Positions 41,750 to 53,041 of a stretch of 64,000 bases of DNA are shown here, one piece after another. Both the position numbers and the translations under genes were made by a program. The DNA is taken from the NCBI RefSeq assembly GCF_000321225.1, contig NW_004450276.1, positions 4,265,467 through 4,329,466 on the forward strand. The letters run 5' to 3'. Numbering within the stretch: position 1 is the stretch's first letter; every line of letters starts with the position of its first letter. Below the pieces are notes generated by a model that saw only the letters and a list, made by a program, of their open reading frames with translations, was not told where the DNA came from and searched no databases. The DNA is from Odobenus rosmarus divergens. Taxonomy: Eukaryota > Chordata > Mammalia > Carnivora > Odobenidae.

Positions 41750-41880
41750 AATTATTTCTTTAGCTCTGGCATATCCAAAGATACAGACAGTAAGCAACCC
41801 ACCCAAGGTTGCACAGAGAGATTCAGCTAAGACTAAAACTTACATGGGTTTAATTTTCTGTCCAGTCTTAGACCAGAGTT
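41750..41880 (-). mobile_element. MIR remnant, antisense
   Basis: AGTAAGCAACCCACCCAAGG, TTGCACAGAGAGATTCAGCT and TTCTGTCCAGTCTTAGAC follow antisense MIR order. Confidence 0.6.
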
Positions 41881-42167
41881 TTCTATTGCATTGCTGTCAA
41901 GGATTGTGCCTTCAAAGTGATTCATGCAAGAAATCCTGTGTCTAGAAGTGTTAGAGGACTTTGGGGTGCCTTATGACTGAGATTCTTTCACTGTGTTCAT
42001 CAAAGTACAGTAGCATTGTTTCCATGGGAAGTTGCAGAGGCTCTGATGTGGTTTTATGTGCATATTAACTTAGACTGGCAGAGGGTTTATCTGTAAGGGT
42101 TAGTATGATCTTGAGCTTTTGCTTTCCGTTCCTTTTCTGTCTAAAAGGATACTAGGTCTGAAGGGTT

Positions 42168-42510
42168 GACATTTGATTGAATATTCTAGGAAAAAAATCC
42201 TTCACATTAGAAATTGTACAATTAGGATACCATACTCATAATACTCCTAATATTGTTTAGAGGTATGCTTTTTCAACTAATATTAACATGTGGTGAACTT
42301 TGATGGCTAGGATATACTCTATAAGGGAATAATTTTCTGGGGCTTTCACTAAAATAGCTAAGTAAAGGATGATAGCTTAGATCAAAGCCATATTGTATTC
42401 AATGTGCAACATGTGGACAATGTTTATGGAATATTCACACTTATTATTCATAAGAAAATGTTACAAAATGTTCAGAATTTCAGGACCTTCTCTAACTTTG
42501 TGTTTACCTT
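42168..42510 (-). repeat. Inverted-repeat arm B (partner at 37792-38102)
   Basis: Same unidentified sequence as arm A in the opposite orientation. It is about 30 bp longer, with small insertions near 42310-42330 and 42450-42470. The interval between the arms (38103-42167) holds an L1, a SINE and an LTR-like element. Confidence 0.88.
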
Positions 42511-42524
42511 GCTAACGAATTGCA

Positions 42525-42605
42525 TTTATTCAAGAAACATTTACTAAGGGACAATCGTAAGTAACAGCTAGGAGCTGTAATGATAAGAGAGGGAGTTCGC
42601 CCTGT
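42525..42605 (-). mobile_element. L2 3' end fragment, antisense
   Basis: TTTATTCAAGAAACATTTAC TAAGGGACAATCGTAAG resembles the complement of the L2 3' end (...TTCAACAAATATTTATTGAG). Short. Confidence 0.4.
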
Positions 42606-42607
42606 AG

Positions 42608-42895
42608 AACAATGCCATCTAATGGAACAATGTCACTCACAAATGTGAGCATATATGTAATTTAAAAATTTTTAGTAGTCACATAAAAAGTGAAATAAAT
42701 AGGCAAAGTTAACCAAATACATCTAAAATATTACCATTTCAATATACAATTAAATAAATAATTTGTTCCATTTTTTTGGTCTTCAATCTTCAAAATCCAA
42801 TGCCTATTTTTGCATAAAGCATATCTCAATTCAGAACAGCTACATTTTTTTGTGCTCAGAAGTCACATTGTGTGGCTCATGCTACCTTATTTCAC
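42608..42895 (+). mobile_element. Nonautonomous hAT-type DNA transposon remnant (family not named)
   Basis: GTGAGCATATATGTAATTTA, TTTAGTAGTCACATAAAAAG, ATATTACCATTTCAATATAC, AAAATCCAATGCC, CATATCTCAATTCAGAACAG and GTGTGGCTCATGCTACCTTA correspond, in order, to a common mammalian hAT nonautonomous repeat with GTGGCT-type ends. Confidence 0.6.
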
Positions 42896-43850
42896 AGTGT
42901 AGGTTTGCAATTTACTAGGTGCTGTAGGTTCAGCGGAATTTGTATATCTCTAGAGATATTTACGAAGTGATATGCAAACACAGAGTGGGAAACAAATGAC
43001 TCACTTGGATAAAGGGGAAAGTGATGAAGCAAATCTTTTTTAAAGTTGCACATCTGTGAATAATCCAAAAAAAAAAAAAAAGAGTTATGAGAGCACACCG
43101 GCCATAGAAAGGAAAAAAAGGCGTAAGTGGGTATCTTCCAGATTTCGAATAATTTGGTGATTATTCAAGTATTAGGTACACTGGGGGAAGGTGGGGTGAA
43201 GAGGAGGCAATGGGAAAAGAATGCATAAACAGTTGGTCTCAGAATTGCTAAAAATCCCTCTGTGTTCTGTCAAGGAGTACGGACATTGTCTGGCACACAA
43301 TCTATTGCCACTGGATTATTAGGCAGAGGAGTTACAAGACGTTCATCCAGATTAGTTGACTTAAAAAAAGGTTTCATGGCCAAATCAGTTTGTAAAATAT
43401 TGGGTTAAATACAAATAAACTTATTTCTTCTAAGATTTTTCAGTCCTTATGATTTGATGTTTAATAAAATTAGTAATGGGGATATAACATGTGTTTTTTT
43501 CCAAATTAATTTGACCATTGGACTCTTTTTTTCAAGGACCATCTTGCCCAACCAAGTTATCTGGAAAACTTGGCAAATGCTGATTTAAGTAGAGCTGGAC
43601 CAAAGGAGGACACTGTGTGACATTTCAAAAGTCTCTCCACTCTGTTTCTTATCCTAATTAGGATCTGACTTGTGGGTAACAAATCCCTCCATGCACATTT
43701 CAATTTTGATTAAATGATTTTGCATACCCCTCTTTTTTGATCAGGACTAGAGAAATCAATTGTGGAATTATTACCTAATATAACAATCTCACCATGGAAG
43801 GAAATATTGTAGGGGGAAAATGGGATGAAAAAGATGACCACCCCCCCAAC
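42896..43850. other. Unique intron sequence with a poly-A run
   Basis: A-run at about 43067-43081. Otherwise nothing recognised. Confidence 0.4.
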
Positions 43851-43928
43851 AAAAAAAAAAAAAAAAAGGAAAAGAAAAGAGAAGAGAAGGGAAGGGAAGG
43901 AAAGGGAGAGGAAGGAAAAAGGAAGGAA
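43851..43928 (+). repeat. 78-base uninterrupted polypurine tract
   Basis: Seventeen A followed by (GGAAA/GAAGG)n units with no pyrimidine. It is immediately preceded by ACCACCCCCCCAAC. Mirror-like GA repeats lie in the middle (GAAGAGAAGGGAAGGGAAGG). Confidence 0.97.
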
Positions 43929-43984
43929 CGGACAGAGGGTCACGACTGTTTCAGTATGTGGCAGAAGAAGACAACAAATGAAGA

Positions 43985-44190
43985 AAACAAAGTTTTCAGT
44001 GGTCAGTGGTCAGGGGAAGGAGAAGCAGGATGCGCAGAACCCATATTTTAAGGGAGGAGATAGTTTTAAGACAAAGGGAGTGACCAACAGTGCCAGATGT
44101 AGAAGAGAATCAAGCCGGAAAAATCTTCATTCCATGAGAACTCCAAGCTTACATTCCGTAAGAATTACTAGTTTTGTGTGTTTAATTATG
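43985..44190 (-). mobile_element. Probable L2 coding remnant, antisense
   Basis: ACAAAGGGAGTGACCAACAG then TGCCAGATGTAGAAGAG resembles antisense L2 ORF sequence. Weak. Confidence 0.4.
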
Positions 44191-45355
44191 GAGATTTTTT
44201 TTAAATTCTAAAACTTGAAAGTTCATGCAAATTTATAGATATATGTGATGGTAAAAGAGAGTTGGGGGAAAAAACTGTTGACTGATGAATATAAAATCAT
44301 TACAAACATTGGACAAACAACATGCTCTCTCTAAAGGTAGAATCTAAATATTTGTTTCATACATGCAAAAAAGGCATTTAATTTCCTTAGATTTATCTGA
44401 GTGAGATTGTGAGAACAATTTTGCAGGTTTTTCATTCGGCTGGTTTTCAGACCTCTCTAGTCATTTCTATCTGGTAATCTGCAGATTGCTTTCTTGTTGT
44501 GCCCTGGGAATAGAGTTCTCATGGGCCCACTGAGAGAGATCAGTGCTCTGAATTGATCCAGGAGCATTTGTCTCCCGTGAATAAGTAATTTAGAGTTGAG
44601 AGCATATTTCACACAGCCAAAGTTAAGAGACATCTTATTTCACCAAGAAATAGGTCATTTGAAGCAGGAGACCCTGAGAGTGTGCTTAAGGTAATTATGT
44701 GGAGCAGGTGGTCTTCACAGCTAGCGCTGACTTTGATGAAAGAGAGATCATAGTCTGAAAATAGCCTGTGTCATGTTGAGTTCTGGAGGGAAAAAAGGAA
44801 AAATTTAATAACCAGCTTTGAAGTGAATACCAGTATTCTGTCATGCCTCACTTATTTTCCATGGCAGATTAAAGATACTATTACTATTTTAACTTTATTG
44901 CTGTAGGAAAATTAAGAGCAAGGCTCTTTTTTCCACTTCTTTAATTTATTTCTTAAGAACTTGTCCCAATTATGCCTTTTGGATTTAGCAGGAATCTATT
45001 TCTTTTCACTTATAAATTTCATTTTCCAAACTTAAGATTGTAACTGAGTAGAAAAAAAAAATGCGGAATCTAGAACTAGCAGAGAATCAGTAATTTATCC
45101 TGGGTAACCAAATCCACTTTTGAAAATGCCCAGGCAACTTCTGCAGAAGTCAGTGGAGATTGGTTATAGATGCCTATGGATCATGTGAAAATTTTCTCAA
45201 ATTTGGGGCAGCACCATGCTGAAAATGTATTATTTCCTTGAAATGGAAATAAGGGAAGAGTTCATCCATTGTTTCTACAAATTATTTTATTTTTAAAATA
45301 ATATTCTTCTAAAACTAATAAATATATTATTTTAAAAGTGTACTATGTTACTTAG
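44191..45355. other. Unique intron sequence, nothing recognised
   Basis: No named repeat. Confidence 0.4.
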
Positions 45356-45356
45356 C

Positions 45357-45387
<31 letters not shown>

Positions 45388-45391
45388 TAAC
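45356..45391 (+). repeat. (TA)n microsatellite
   Basis: CATATATATATATGTATATA followed by further TA units. Confidence 0.93.
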
Positions 45392-45449
45392 TTAGTACAT
45401 AGTCATAATGTAGTCAAGATGGCTGACATAAAATCTCACTTTCCTATCT

Positions 45450-45835
45450 GTATTAGTTTCCTTTGACTGATGTAACAAAGCACCACAAACCAGGTGACTT
45501 AAAACAATAGAAATTTGTTCTCTCACGATTCTGTGCTGGAGGCCAGAGTTGGAAATTAGTATCCCTAGGCCAAAATCAGTGTTGGCAGGGCCTCACTCCC
45601 TATAGGCTCTAGAGGAGAGTGTGTTCCTTGCATCTTCCAGTGTGAATTGCTTGGCTAGTGACCACAGTACTCCAGTCTTCAAGACCAATATATTCTAATC
45701 TCTCTCTGCTCTATCCTCACATCATCTTCTCATATGAGTATGTGTCCCTTTTTTGCCCCATAAGGTAACATTCAAATGTCCCAGAGATTAGAACGTGGAT
45801 ATATTTGGGAGGGGGTGAGGCATGTTTCAGCCCAT
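45450..45835 (-). mobile_element. MaLR/MER-type LTR-like repeat, antisense (family not named)
   Basis: TGTATTAGTTTCCTTTGACT, GATGTAACAAAGCACCACAA, CTTAAAACAATAGAAATTTG, TCTGTGCTGGAGGCCAGAGT, GAGATTAGAACGTGGATATA is the usual antisense order of the family seen at 40345-40835. It is internally shortened. Confidence 0.75.
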
Positions 45836-46129
45836 GACGCTATTGAATGCACATTGCCATTTCTTTCCCCGCCAATAGAATTCTGATTTTGTCGAGAGAT
45901 CATGATTTCCATAAGGTGTAAGCAATGACTTAAGCTGAATCTAAAGCAGGTGTGCAAGTCTGTCTCTACCTGCTGTGCAGCTCCAGGTGGCCCTGTGATC
46001 CAGGTCTGCAAATAAGATGTAAGAAAACATCAGTCTGGGAATTAGTTTTCAGAAAGGGTCTTCAGTGAAGACACTGAAGTCAACGACCTGGCATGATTAA
46101 ACTATCTCTGGCCCCATTTTCTACCTTGA

Positions 46130-46410
46130 AATCAGACATGACTCCTCATTTCTAAGATAACAGTTGGTGACCATGAAGCAAAGAGCTGATGAAAAAAAAG
46201 GTGCAAAGCAGAATATGGAAAAAATTGAAAGGTCCATTATTAAGCAGCTGAAACAGTGCCAACAACTGCCCATTCCAGGCTTCTTGCTATATTAAAGTGT
46301 AAAAATAAATACATAAATAAATAAAATAGACCAGTATTTGTTTAAACCATACATAGTCAGATTTTCAGTTATCGCAGCCAAAAGCATCCCTAACTGATAC
46401 ATTCTGAAAT
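46130..46410 (+). mobile_element. LTR/MER-type remnant, sense (family not named)
   Basis: GCCAACAACTGCCCATTCCA, GGCTTCTTGCTATATTAAAG, AAATAAATAAAATAG, GTTTAAACCATACATAGTCA, TTATCGCAGCCAAAAGCATC and CCTAACTGATAC match a common mammalian repeat end. Confidence 0.5.
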
Positions 46411-46699
46411 ATTTGGAAAATACTGAGGAGAACAAAAAAGAAAAAAGAAAAACACTGTTAATACAACACCCAGAAATTATCACTAACATTTTATGGTATA
46501 TTTTTCCAGGCATATCAAAGGGATCTTGTAGTACATACAGTTCAGAAATTGCTTTGTATGGGCTAATTATGTTATAACCACTTTGTCATGTCATTAAATA
46601 TTAATTTGCAAGACGAATATCTGCGTGGTGGTGGTCCATCATTTTAATAAGCCGTTTAAATAATCTTAACTGAAAATTTACTTAAAAGTTAGAAATGGA

Positions 46700-46921
46700 G
46701 GAGTGCCTGGGTGGCTCAGTTGGTTAAGCGTCTGCCTTCAGCTCAGGTCATGATCTCAGGGTCCTGGGATCCAGCCCAGCATAGGCCTCCCTGCTCAGCC
46801 TGGAGTCTGCTTCTCCCTCTGCCTCTGCCTCTGCTTCTCCCTTCCCTTCCACTCCTGTGTGCCCCCCCTCTGTCTTGCGAGCTCTCTCTCTCTCAAATAA
46901 GTAAATAAAATCTTTAAAAAA
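46700..46921 (+). mobile_element. CAN SINE, sense
   Basis: GCCTGGGTGGCTCAGTTGGT head, ATGATCTCAGGGTCCTGGGA core, a (CCTCTG)n-like stretch at 46818-46838 and GTAAATAAAATC tail. Confidence 0.95.
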
Positions 46922-47827
46922 AATGGGATGCTTAAGTATTTCATTTCTAGTCTATTTCCCACAGACCCTCAAAAGAATGTTTCAAGGTTTGTTTGTCATT
47001 ATTGTTGGTGTTATTTAGTGTTTCTTTGTTTAGCAGTAAAATGTAAAATGAACATGGACAGCAAAATAAGAAAAAAAAGTGCTAAGCAGTTTGAGTGAGG
47101 ACATCTGAGCCATAAAATAATGTTTCCTGTTTCACAGTATTTCATCTCCCACTTGAAGAGGGGAGAAGTCTGGGAGGACAAAATCTAGTTAGAATTGACT
47201 GAGGGAGTGATTATGTTGCTAAGGAGATTCTCTTAATTATGTTCAATAGGAACACTATCCTTTGTTATACGGTTTTCTTTTAGGTATACATTCTCAAGTG
47301 TAGAATTTCTTTTAATCAAAATAGCTTTTATGGAATAGGTAACCCAGCATATTGCAATATAATAAGCCTTGAAATATAAAACCAATATGTAATATTGATA
47401 CAAAAGAAAAAGCAAAGATTTCTTTTGTTAGCTATTCAGAAAATGAATTAATTGAAAATATGAGTCTGACAACTAATTCTCTGTCACAAAATTTGTAGGA
47501 GGAATCTGAGCCAATAGCTTCAAGAAAACGAACAAAAAGCTTTTCTCTTTCTCATCACTGGAAACAAGTACACAACAAGGGCACACTGAGTAAGAGAATC
47601 TCATTCCAGCAAATGCTGACTATCCATGGAAATATCACCACTTGTAGAGAACCATAAGTAGCGGTGGGAGAAAGTGTTGAAGGGTTTCTGGTTAAACCAA
47701 TGATTCACATAGAGAAAATCTAATACTGTTCTTTCTCACTGAGCCCAAGTTACCAAACCCTTAGTCTGAATGTAGGAGTTTATAATGAAGTTTTTATAAA
47801 TTTGTAATCCTACACATTTTCCATTCG

Positions 47828-47858
<31 letters not shown>

Positions 47859-48735
47859 GGGAGGTGTGATAATGAAAGGAAATAGTAGGTTTCCCTAGCA
47901 ACATAACAGACAATCCATAACCTGGAGGTGATGTGATATAAACAACTTCTTCCTCCAAAGTGAGAGGTGGATGTACAATAAACATTATGTAGTTATCAGC
48001 CAAGTGCAGACATTTGTGTAATTCAGAAGACAATTTAATTCAGTTAGCTGTAGCTCAGTTGCTCAGAACATGTCATTCCAGTTACTCTTCTCTCTTTCCT
48101 CTGGTATGTCATAATTGATAACAACACAGGTGACAGAAAGGAGGGAGAGGGGTCTTTTGGTTAGTTAAATAATTTTGCCAATAATTTGATATGTTTTAAA
48201 TTTTGATTATTGATTCTATCTGTTGATCTCAGAAATATTCATCACCAGAACTCAGTTTTTGCTGGGTACTCATCTATATTGAGATAAAAATTGCATGCTA
48301 TGTGTTGGCATCCCAAATTATATCCACAAGGACTAAAAGGAAAATAAAAATCTAAACAAGTTGTGAATCGTATTGGCAGTTACACGGCAATCACTGTATC
48401 ATCTTGCATGTTGTCCTCACTTGCTAATTTAGTAAATTCACTTTGAACTTATTATCATTAAGATTTCAAGACATTGGCCAGCAGCTGCAATCCATCTACT
48501 TTAAAATGTTTTTTCTGCAGTGATGAAAATAAGCCACAAGGAAAAAGGGTGATATAAAGTATTAATGGCATCTAGTGACTTCTAAAAGTGATATATGGGG
48601 ATAATATAATATGTTTAAAGGTCTGAGAGGATGGGGAGCAATACTGTGACTTACAAGAAATGACCAAATATATATTTCTCATATGTATTTGGTCTTCATT
48701 CATGGTTTCTGGCTCATAGCTCCTAAAACTCTTGG
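46922..48735. other. Unique intron sequence with one (CA)n tract
   Basis: (CA)n at 47830-47854. Otherwise nothing recognised. Confidence 0.45.
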
Positions 48736-48739
48736 AATT

Positions 48740-49475
48740 TCCTGTGATAAGGGAGATAAAGGTGGCTTTTGTTGTGTTAATGAGGCAATTTTCCAAAGCC
48801 TTAGGTAAGGATGGCAGGTTGGTTGCCTAGAGGACCAACGAAGTTATTGGAGGGTTGGAAGTTTCAGTCCCAGCCCCAGACCTCTGGGGAAGGAAGAGTG
48901 GCTGGAGGTCGAATCAGACAATGACCAAGGACTTAGTCAATCATGACGATATAATGAAGCCTCCACAAAAACCCAAAAGGACTGGATTCAGAGAGCTTCT
49001 GGGTTGGTGAACAGGTGGAGAAGCAGGGAGAGTGGTGCACCTGGAGAGGGCATAGAAGCTCCATGTCCTTTCTTCATACCTTGCTTTATGCATCTCTTCA
49101 TCTAGATGTTGATTTATATCCTTTATCATATCCTTTAACAAACTGGTAAATGTAAGTAAGTTTTCCCTGAGTTCTGTAAGCCACTTTGGCAAATTAATCA
49201 GACCTAAGGAGGATGTTGTTGGAACCTCCAACCCATAGCCAGTGGGTCAGAACAGAGGTAGCAGCCTGGGTATTGTAGTTGAAGTAGGGGGTGGGGAGGG
49301 TCGGTCTTGTGGGACTGAACTCTTAACCTGTGGAATCTGATGCTATCTCTGGGTAGATAATGTCAGAATTGAGTTGAATCTCAGACATTCTGCTGGTGTC
49401 TGAGAATTGCTTGGTGTTGTGTAGGGGAGGATCCCCCCCACATTGGAACTGGGTCTGAGAATCCCTAAAAGACGG
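48740..49475 (+). mobile_element. Endogenous-retrovirus LTR-like remnant (family not named)
   Basis: CCTCTGGGGAAGGAAGAGTG, ATGAAGCCTCCACAAAAACC, CCTGAGTTCTGTAAGCCACT, GCAAATTAATCAGACCTAAG, GAGGATGTTGTTGGAACCTC, GTCTTGTGGGACTGAACTCT, TAACCTGTGGAATCTGATGC and AGAATTGCTTGGTGTTGTGT follow a familiar mammalian LTR. No viral coding sequence accompanies it. Confidence 0.7.
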
Positions 49476-49599
49476 GGTAATGATCTACTCATCCACACTC
49501 TTCCAAAGCATGGTGAAAATGGTGGCTCACATTTCGATTCAGTAAAGGCAGTATCAGAACTTTTGTGTTACTTCTAAGTCAGGAAAGGAAAAATTGAAT

Positions 49600-49825
49600 T
49601 ATAAGCCTAAAAACAAACTCCTGCCAATCATCATCAATCATTTTATTCTTTAGATTCAGACTCCTAAGGAACCTACTCTCAGGATCAATCCTTTCTTTCT
49701 TAGCCTCCTCGTTTCCCACTTCCTTCTCAACCACTGTCATGCACTTCATATCTCGAAAATTGTGAAAATCTTTGTTTCATTCAGTTTCCTTCCTTAACTA
49801 CTAAGCTATTTCCTTTTTTCTTCTA
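49600..49825 (+). mobile_element. L2 LINE coding remnant, sense, left part
   Basis: Pyrimidine-rich with TCTTAGCCTCCTCGTTTCCC and ACTTCCTTCTCAACCACTGT. It is interrupted by the SINE at 49841 and continued after it. Confidence 0.5.
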
Positions 49826-49840
49826 CTAAAAAATGTTTTT

Positions 49841-50017
49841 TTTAAAGATTTTATTTATTTATTCATGAGAGACAGAAGGAGAGAGAGAGAGAGAGAAGCA
49901 GAGGGAGAAGTAGGCTCCCAAGGAGCAGGGAGCCCGATGCGGGACTCGATCCCAGGACCACGGGATCATGACCTGAGCCGAAGGCAGACGCTTAACCATC
50001 TGAGCCACCCAGGCACC
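49841..50017 (-). mobile_element. CAN SINE, antisense
   Basis: AAAGATTTTATTTATTTATT tail, GAGCAGGGAGCCCGATGCGG, GACTCGATCCCAGGACCACG and CATCTGAGCCACCCAGGCAC. Perfect 15-bp target duplication CTAAAAAATGTTTTT at 49826-49840 and 50018-50032. Confidence 0.97.
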
Positions 50018-50032
50018 CTAAAAAATGTTTTT

Positions 50033-50600
50033 GATTGATGCCTTCATTGAAAGGTCCTTAATGTTCTTACTCTGCTTTCTAGGTTTATCATTACCCAAAT
50101 TGAACTGCTAAAGTAGCTTCCAACGCCTTATACAGTCATTGATTGACCTTCATTCTCCTGGACCTTTTTGCGGCATTGGCCTCTGCTATCTCCTCCTCAT
50201 GAAACATCTTCTTCCCTTGGATTCTATTAAATAACAATACCTTGTTTTTTGTTACCAACCTTCCAAGAGATTCTTGTCTGTCTCATTTTAGTGACTGCTC
50301 CTTCTGCTATTCTGTGTACACAGGCATGCCCCATGAGATGACTCTGAGTTGCTCATCTTTTATATTTCAGAAGTTCTCAGTTGGTGCCCCATATATCCAG
50401 ATCTGCAGTCTACATACCATATTCTTACTAAACATCAAATCTAAACATTATCCTACATCTATTTCTTATCTTGATTTGGATAACTCAGTGTTTCCTAAAA
50501 TGCTGCACATTTGGATAATCATCATCACCTCTCTGAGAGTGACTGAATACTCTTCCCCCAACACTCCTCTTTGTCTGTAGCACAGCCCTTATCCCAAGGT
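50033..50600 (+). mobile_element. L2 LINE coding remnant, sense, right part
   Basis: Pyrimidine-rich blocks such as GAAACATCTTCTTCCCTTGG, GACTGCTCCTTCTGCTATTC and AGGCATGCCCCATGAGATGA align in order with the L2 reverse-transcriptase coding region as I know it. Frames are broken throughout. Confidence 0.6.
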
Positions 50601-50749
50601 AGAGTTATTATTTATTTCTACTGTCCTGTGCTCGTGCTCCTAAGTCTAATCATTTTTTATTTATTAAATGGTTATTCATCTGTCCTCTTCTGTTGCCATT
50701 AATGAAAGTTTTCTGGATATGTTTTGAAGGTATTGCTGATAAATTGCTG

Positions 50750-51005
50750 ATGAATTGGGTAAAGGATATGAGAAAAGAGAAAAGTAAAGGGTGATTTTAA
50801 GGATTTTGGCTTGAGCAACTGAGTGAATAGCAGTGTTATTAATTGTTCAGTAGAACACTAAGGAAGAGCAAGATTGAGGGGATTCTGTTTTAGGTGAGGT
50901 ATGTTTGAGATTCCTATGTAACATTTGAATGGAGATATCATATAAGTAATTAAGATTTCTGAGTCCAAAGTTCAGAAGGAAAATGGATTGAAGACAAGTT
51001 TAGGA
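50750..51005 (-). mobile_element. L2 LINE coding remnant, antisense, left part
   Basis: GGATTTTGGCTTGAGCAACT, GAGTGAATAGCAGTGTTATT, CTGTTTTAGGTGAGGTATGT and TTTGAATGGAGATATCATAT follow antisense L2 order. A later L1 splits it. Confidence 0.65.
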
Positions 51006-51018
51006 TGGATCACTTTCT

Positions 51019-51645
51019 TTTTTTTTATTTTATTATGTTATGTTAATTACCATACATTACATCATTAGTTTTTGATGTAGTGTTCCATGATTCATTGTTT
51101 GCGTATAACACCCTGTGCTCCATTCAATACATGCCCTCCTTAATACCCATCACCAGGCTAACCCATCTCCCCACCCCCTCCCCTCTAGAACCCTCAGTTT
51201 GTTTCTCAGAGTCCATCGTCTCTCATGGTTCATCTCCCCCTCCGATTTCCCCCTCTTCATTTTTCCCTTCCTACTATCTTCTTTTTTTTTTTTTAACATA
51301 TAATGTATTATTTGTTTCAGAGGTACAGTTCTGTGATTCAACAGTCTTACACAATTCACAGCACTCACCATAGCACATACCCTCCCCAATGTCTATCACC
51401 CAGCCACCCCATCCCTCCCAACCCCCCCACTCTAGCAACTCTCAGTTTGGTTCCTGAGATTAAGAATTCCTCATATCAGTGAGATCATATGATACACGTC
51501 TTTCTCTGATTGACTTATTTCACTCAGCATAATACCCTCCAGTTCCATCCATGTCATTGCAAATGGCAAGATTTCGGTTTTTTGTTTTGTTTTGTTTTGT
51601 TTTGATGGCTGCATAATATTCCATTGTATACATATACCACATCTT
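51019..51645 (-). mobile_element. 5'-truncated carnivore L1, antisense, splitting an L2
   Basis: Complement of the L1 3' end: ACCATACATTACATCATTAG, GATTCATTGTTTGCGTATAA, CAGAGTCCATCGTCTCTCAT, AAGAATTCCTCATATCAGTG, GACTTATTTCACTCAGCATA and ATGGCTGCATAATATTCCAT. Perfect 13-bp target duplication TGGATCACTTTCT at 51006-51018 and 51646-51658. Confidence 0.96.
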
Positions 51646-51658
51646 TGGATCACTTTCT

Positions 51659-52675
51659 AAAGCCATGGGACAGGTTGAGAGTCCCTAGGATTGTTCTCCT
51701 AGACAGAGAAGGGGTCCCAGACTCAGGCATGGATTGTGCCAACATTGACGAGGCGGGAAGGAGGAGCATGCTTCAGAAGAGACTGAGGGATAGCAACCAG
51801 TGAGGTAGGAAGGAAATCAACAAGAGGATTATCAACTCTGTGAAGTGCTTTCCAGAGTCTGAGTAGGGTGAGGACTAACAAGTCACCAACTTATCCATTG
51901 TGCACAGGAGGCACCGTGCCTGGGTCCCATGATATTGTAGAGCACACAAAATGTTTTAATTTCATTTTTTTAATTAGAAGAAAAAAATTGAATATAAAAA
52001 CAATGAATATATAATACTGAATCTGGCCTAGGTTATATTGTTTTTTATAACAATACAGTCATAAAACAATTTTTAATTTTTTATGAAAAAAGGGTCCTGG
52101 AGGCCCTGGTGAGCATTAGCTAGGCAGTGTGGATGTCACTGCTCACATTAACAAGGACAGCTTTGTAGGAGTCCTGGGAACAGAGACCTGATAGGTGGGG
52201 GTTCAAGAACGAGTTGGAGAGGAAGTGGAAAATAAAGACATGAGATAGCATTTTTAACAAACCTTTAAAAGAATTTTACCCAGGGGTACAGAGAAGTAGG
52301 ATCACAGCTGGAAGAGATGTGGAGCCAGAAGATGTGTATGTGTTTGCATATGTATGTTTCTGCATACGTGTGTGTGTGTACATGCGGGCGTCCGTGTACA
52401 TAAAAACTGGGAAGACATGTCTTAGAAGATCTAACTGAAGGAGCAGAACCCTTTGGGGTACAAGGGTATGGGATCTGGTGCCCAGTTGGAATGGTTGGCC
52501 TCTTAGATGGGAGCCAGTTCATCCTGATGGCTTCTGCTCCCACAGTGAAATAAAAAGTAAAGTCACCAGCTGAGAATGACAAGTTCTGAGATTGTGGGGG
52601 GATTTGAGGAGAGGACAAAATATGCAATAGCCACCTTTATATTGAGAAAATGGATTATCTAGGGAAATGTAATAG
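51659..52675 (-). mobile_element. L2 LINE coding remnant, antisense, right part
   Basis: CCATGGGACAGGTTGAGAGT, AGGAAGGAAATCAACAAGAG, AGAGACCTGATAGGTGGGGG and TTCAAGAACGAGTTGGAGAG continue the antisense L2 order. A less clear middle (about 51900-52110) may hold another insertion. A 120-residue open frame at 52265-52627 lies within this repeat and is not a gene. Confidence 0.6.
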
Positions 52676-52845
52676 GATTTCTGAGGGAGAAAAAATATAA
52701 CAAAATTGAAAATGTTAACAGCAATATTTATCTCAGGGTAGTAGAATGAATTGTGATTTTTTTATTTTTTTTAAAATTTCATTTTCAAAGTTTTACATTG
52801 AAGTTCTTTTGTTGCATTAAACAGCTATTAAAAGTAATAATAGGG

Positions 52846-53041
52846 GCACCTGGGTGGCTCAGTCAGTTAAGTGTTTGACTCTTGATTTTGGCTCAGGTCA
52901 TATTCAGGGTCATGAGATGGAGCCCCATGTCACGTCAGGCTCTGAGCCCAGTTAGGAATCTGCTTGAAAGTCTCTTTCCATTTCCCTCTGCCTCTCCCCC
53001 CACACACTCTCTCTCTCTCAAATAAAAAAAAAATCTTTAAA
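52846..53041 (+). mobile_element. CAN SINE, sense
   Basis: GGGGCACCTGGGTGGCTCAG head, GGTCATGAGATGGAGCCCCA core, CACACACTCTCTCTCTCTCA, and A-rich tail into (AAT)n. Older body type. Confidence 0.95.

Noticed and set aside
43825..44211. Lysine/glutamate-rich open frame of 128 codons
   Set aside because: The charged run comes from the polypurine tract and the rest from an L2-like remnant.
52265..52627. Open frame of 120 codons, minus strand
   Set aside because: It falls at the end of the antisense L2 remnant and the (GT)n-like stretch near 52320-52400; there is no domain or upstream gene structure.
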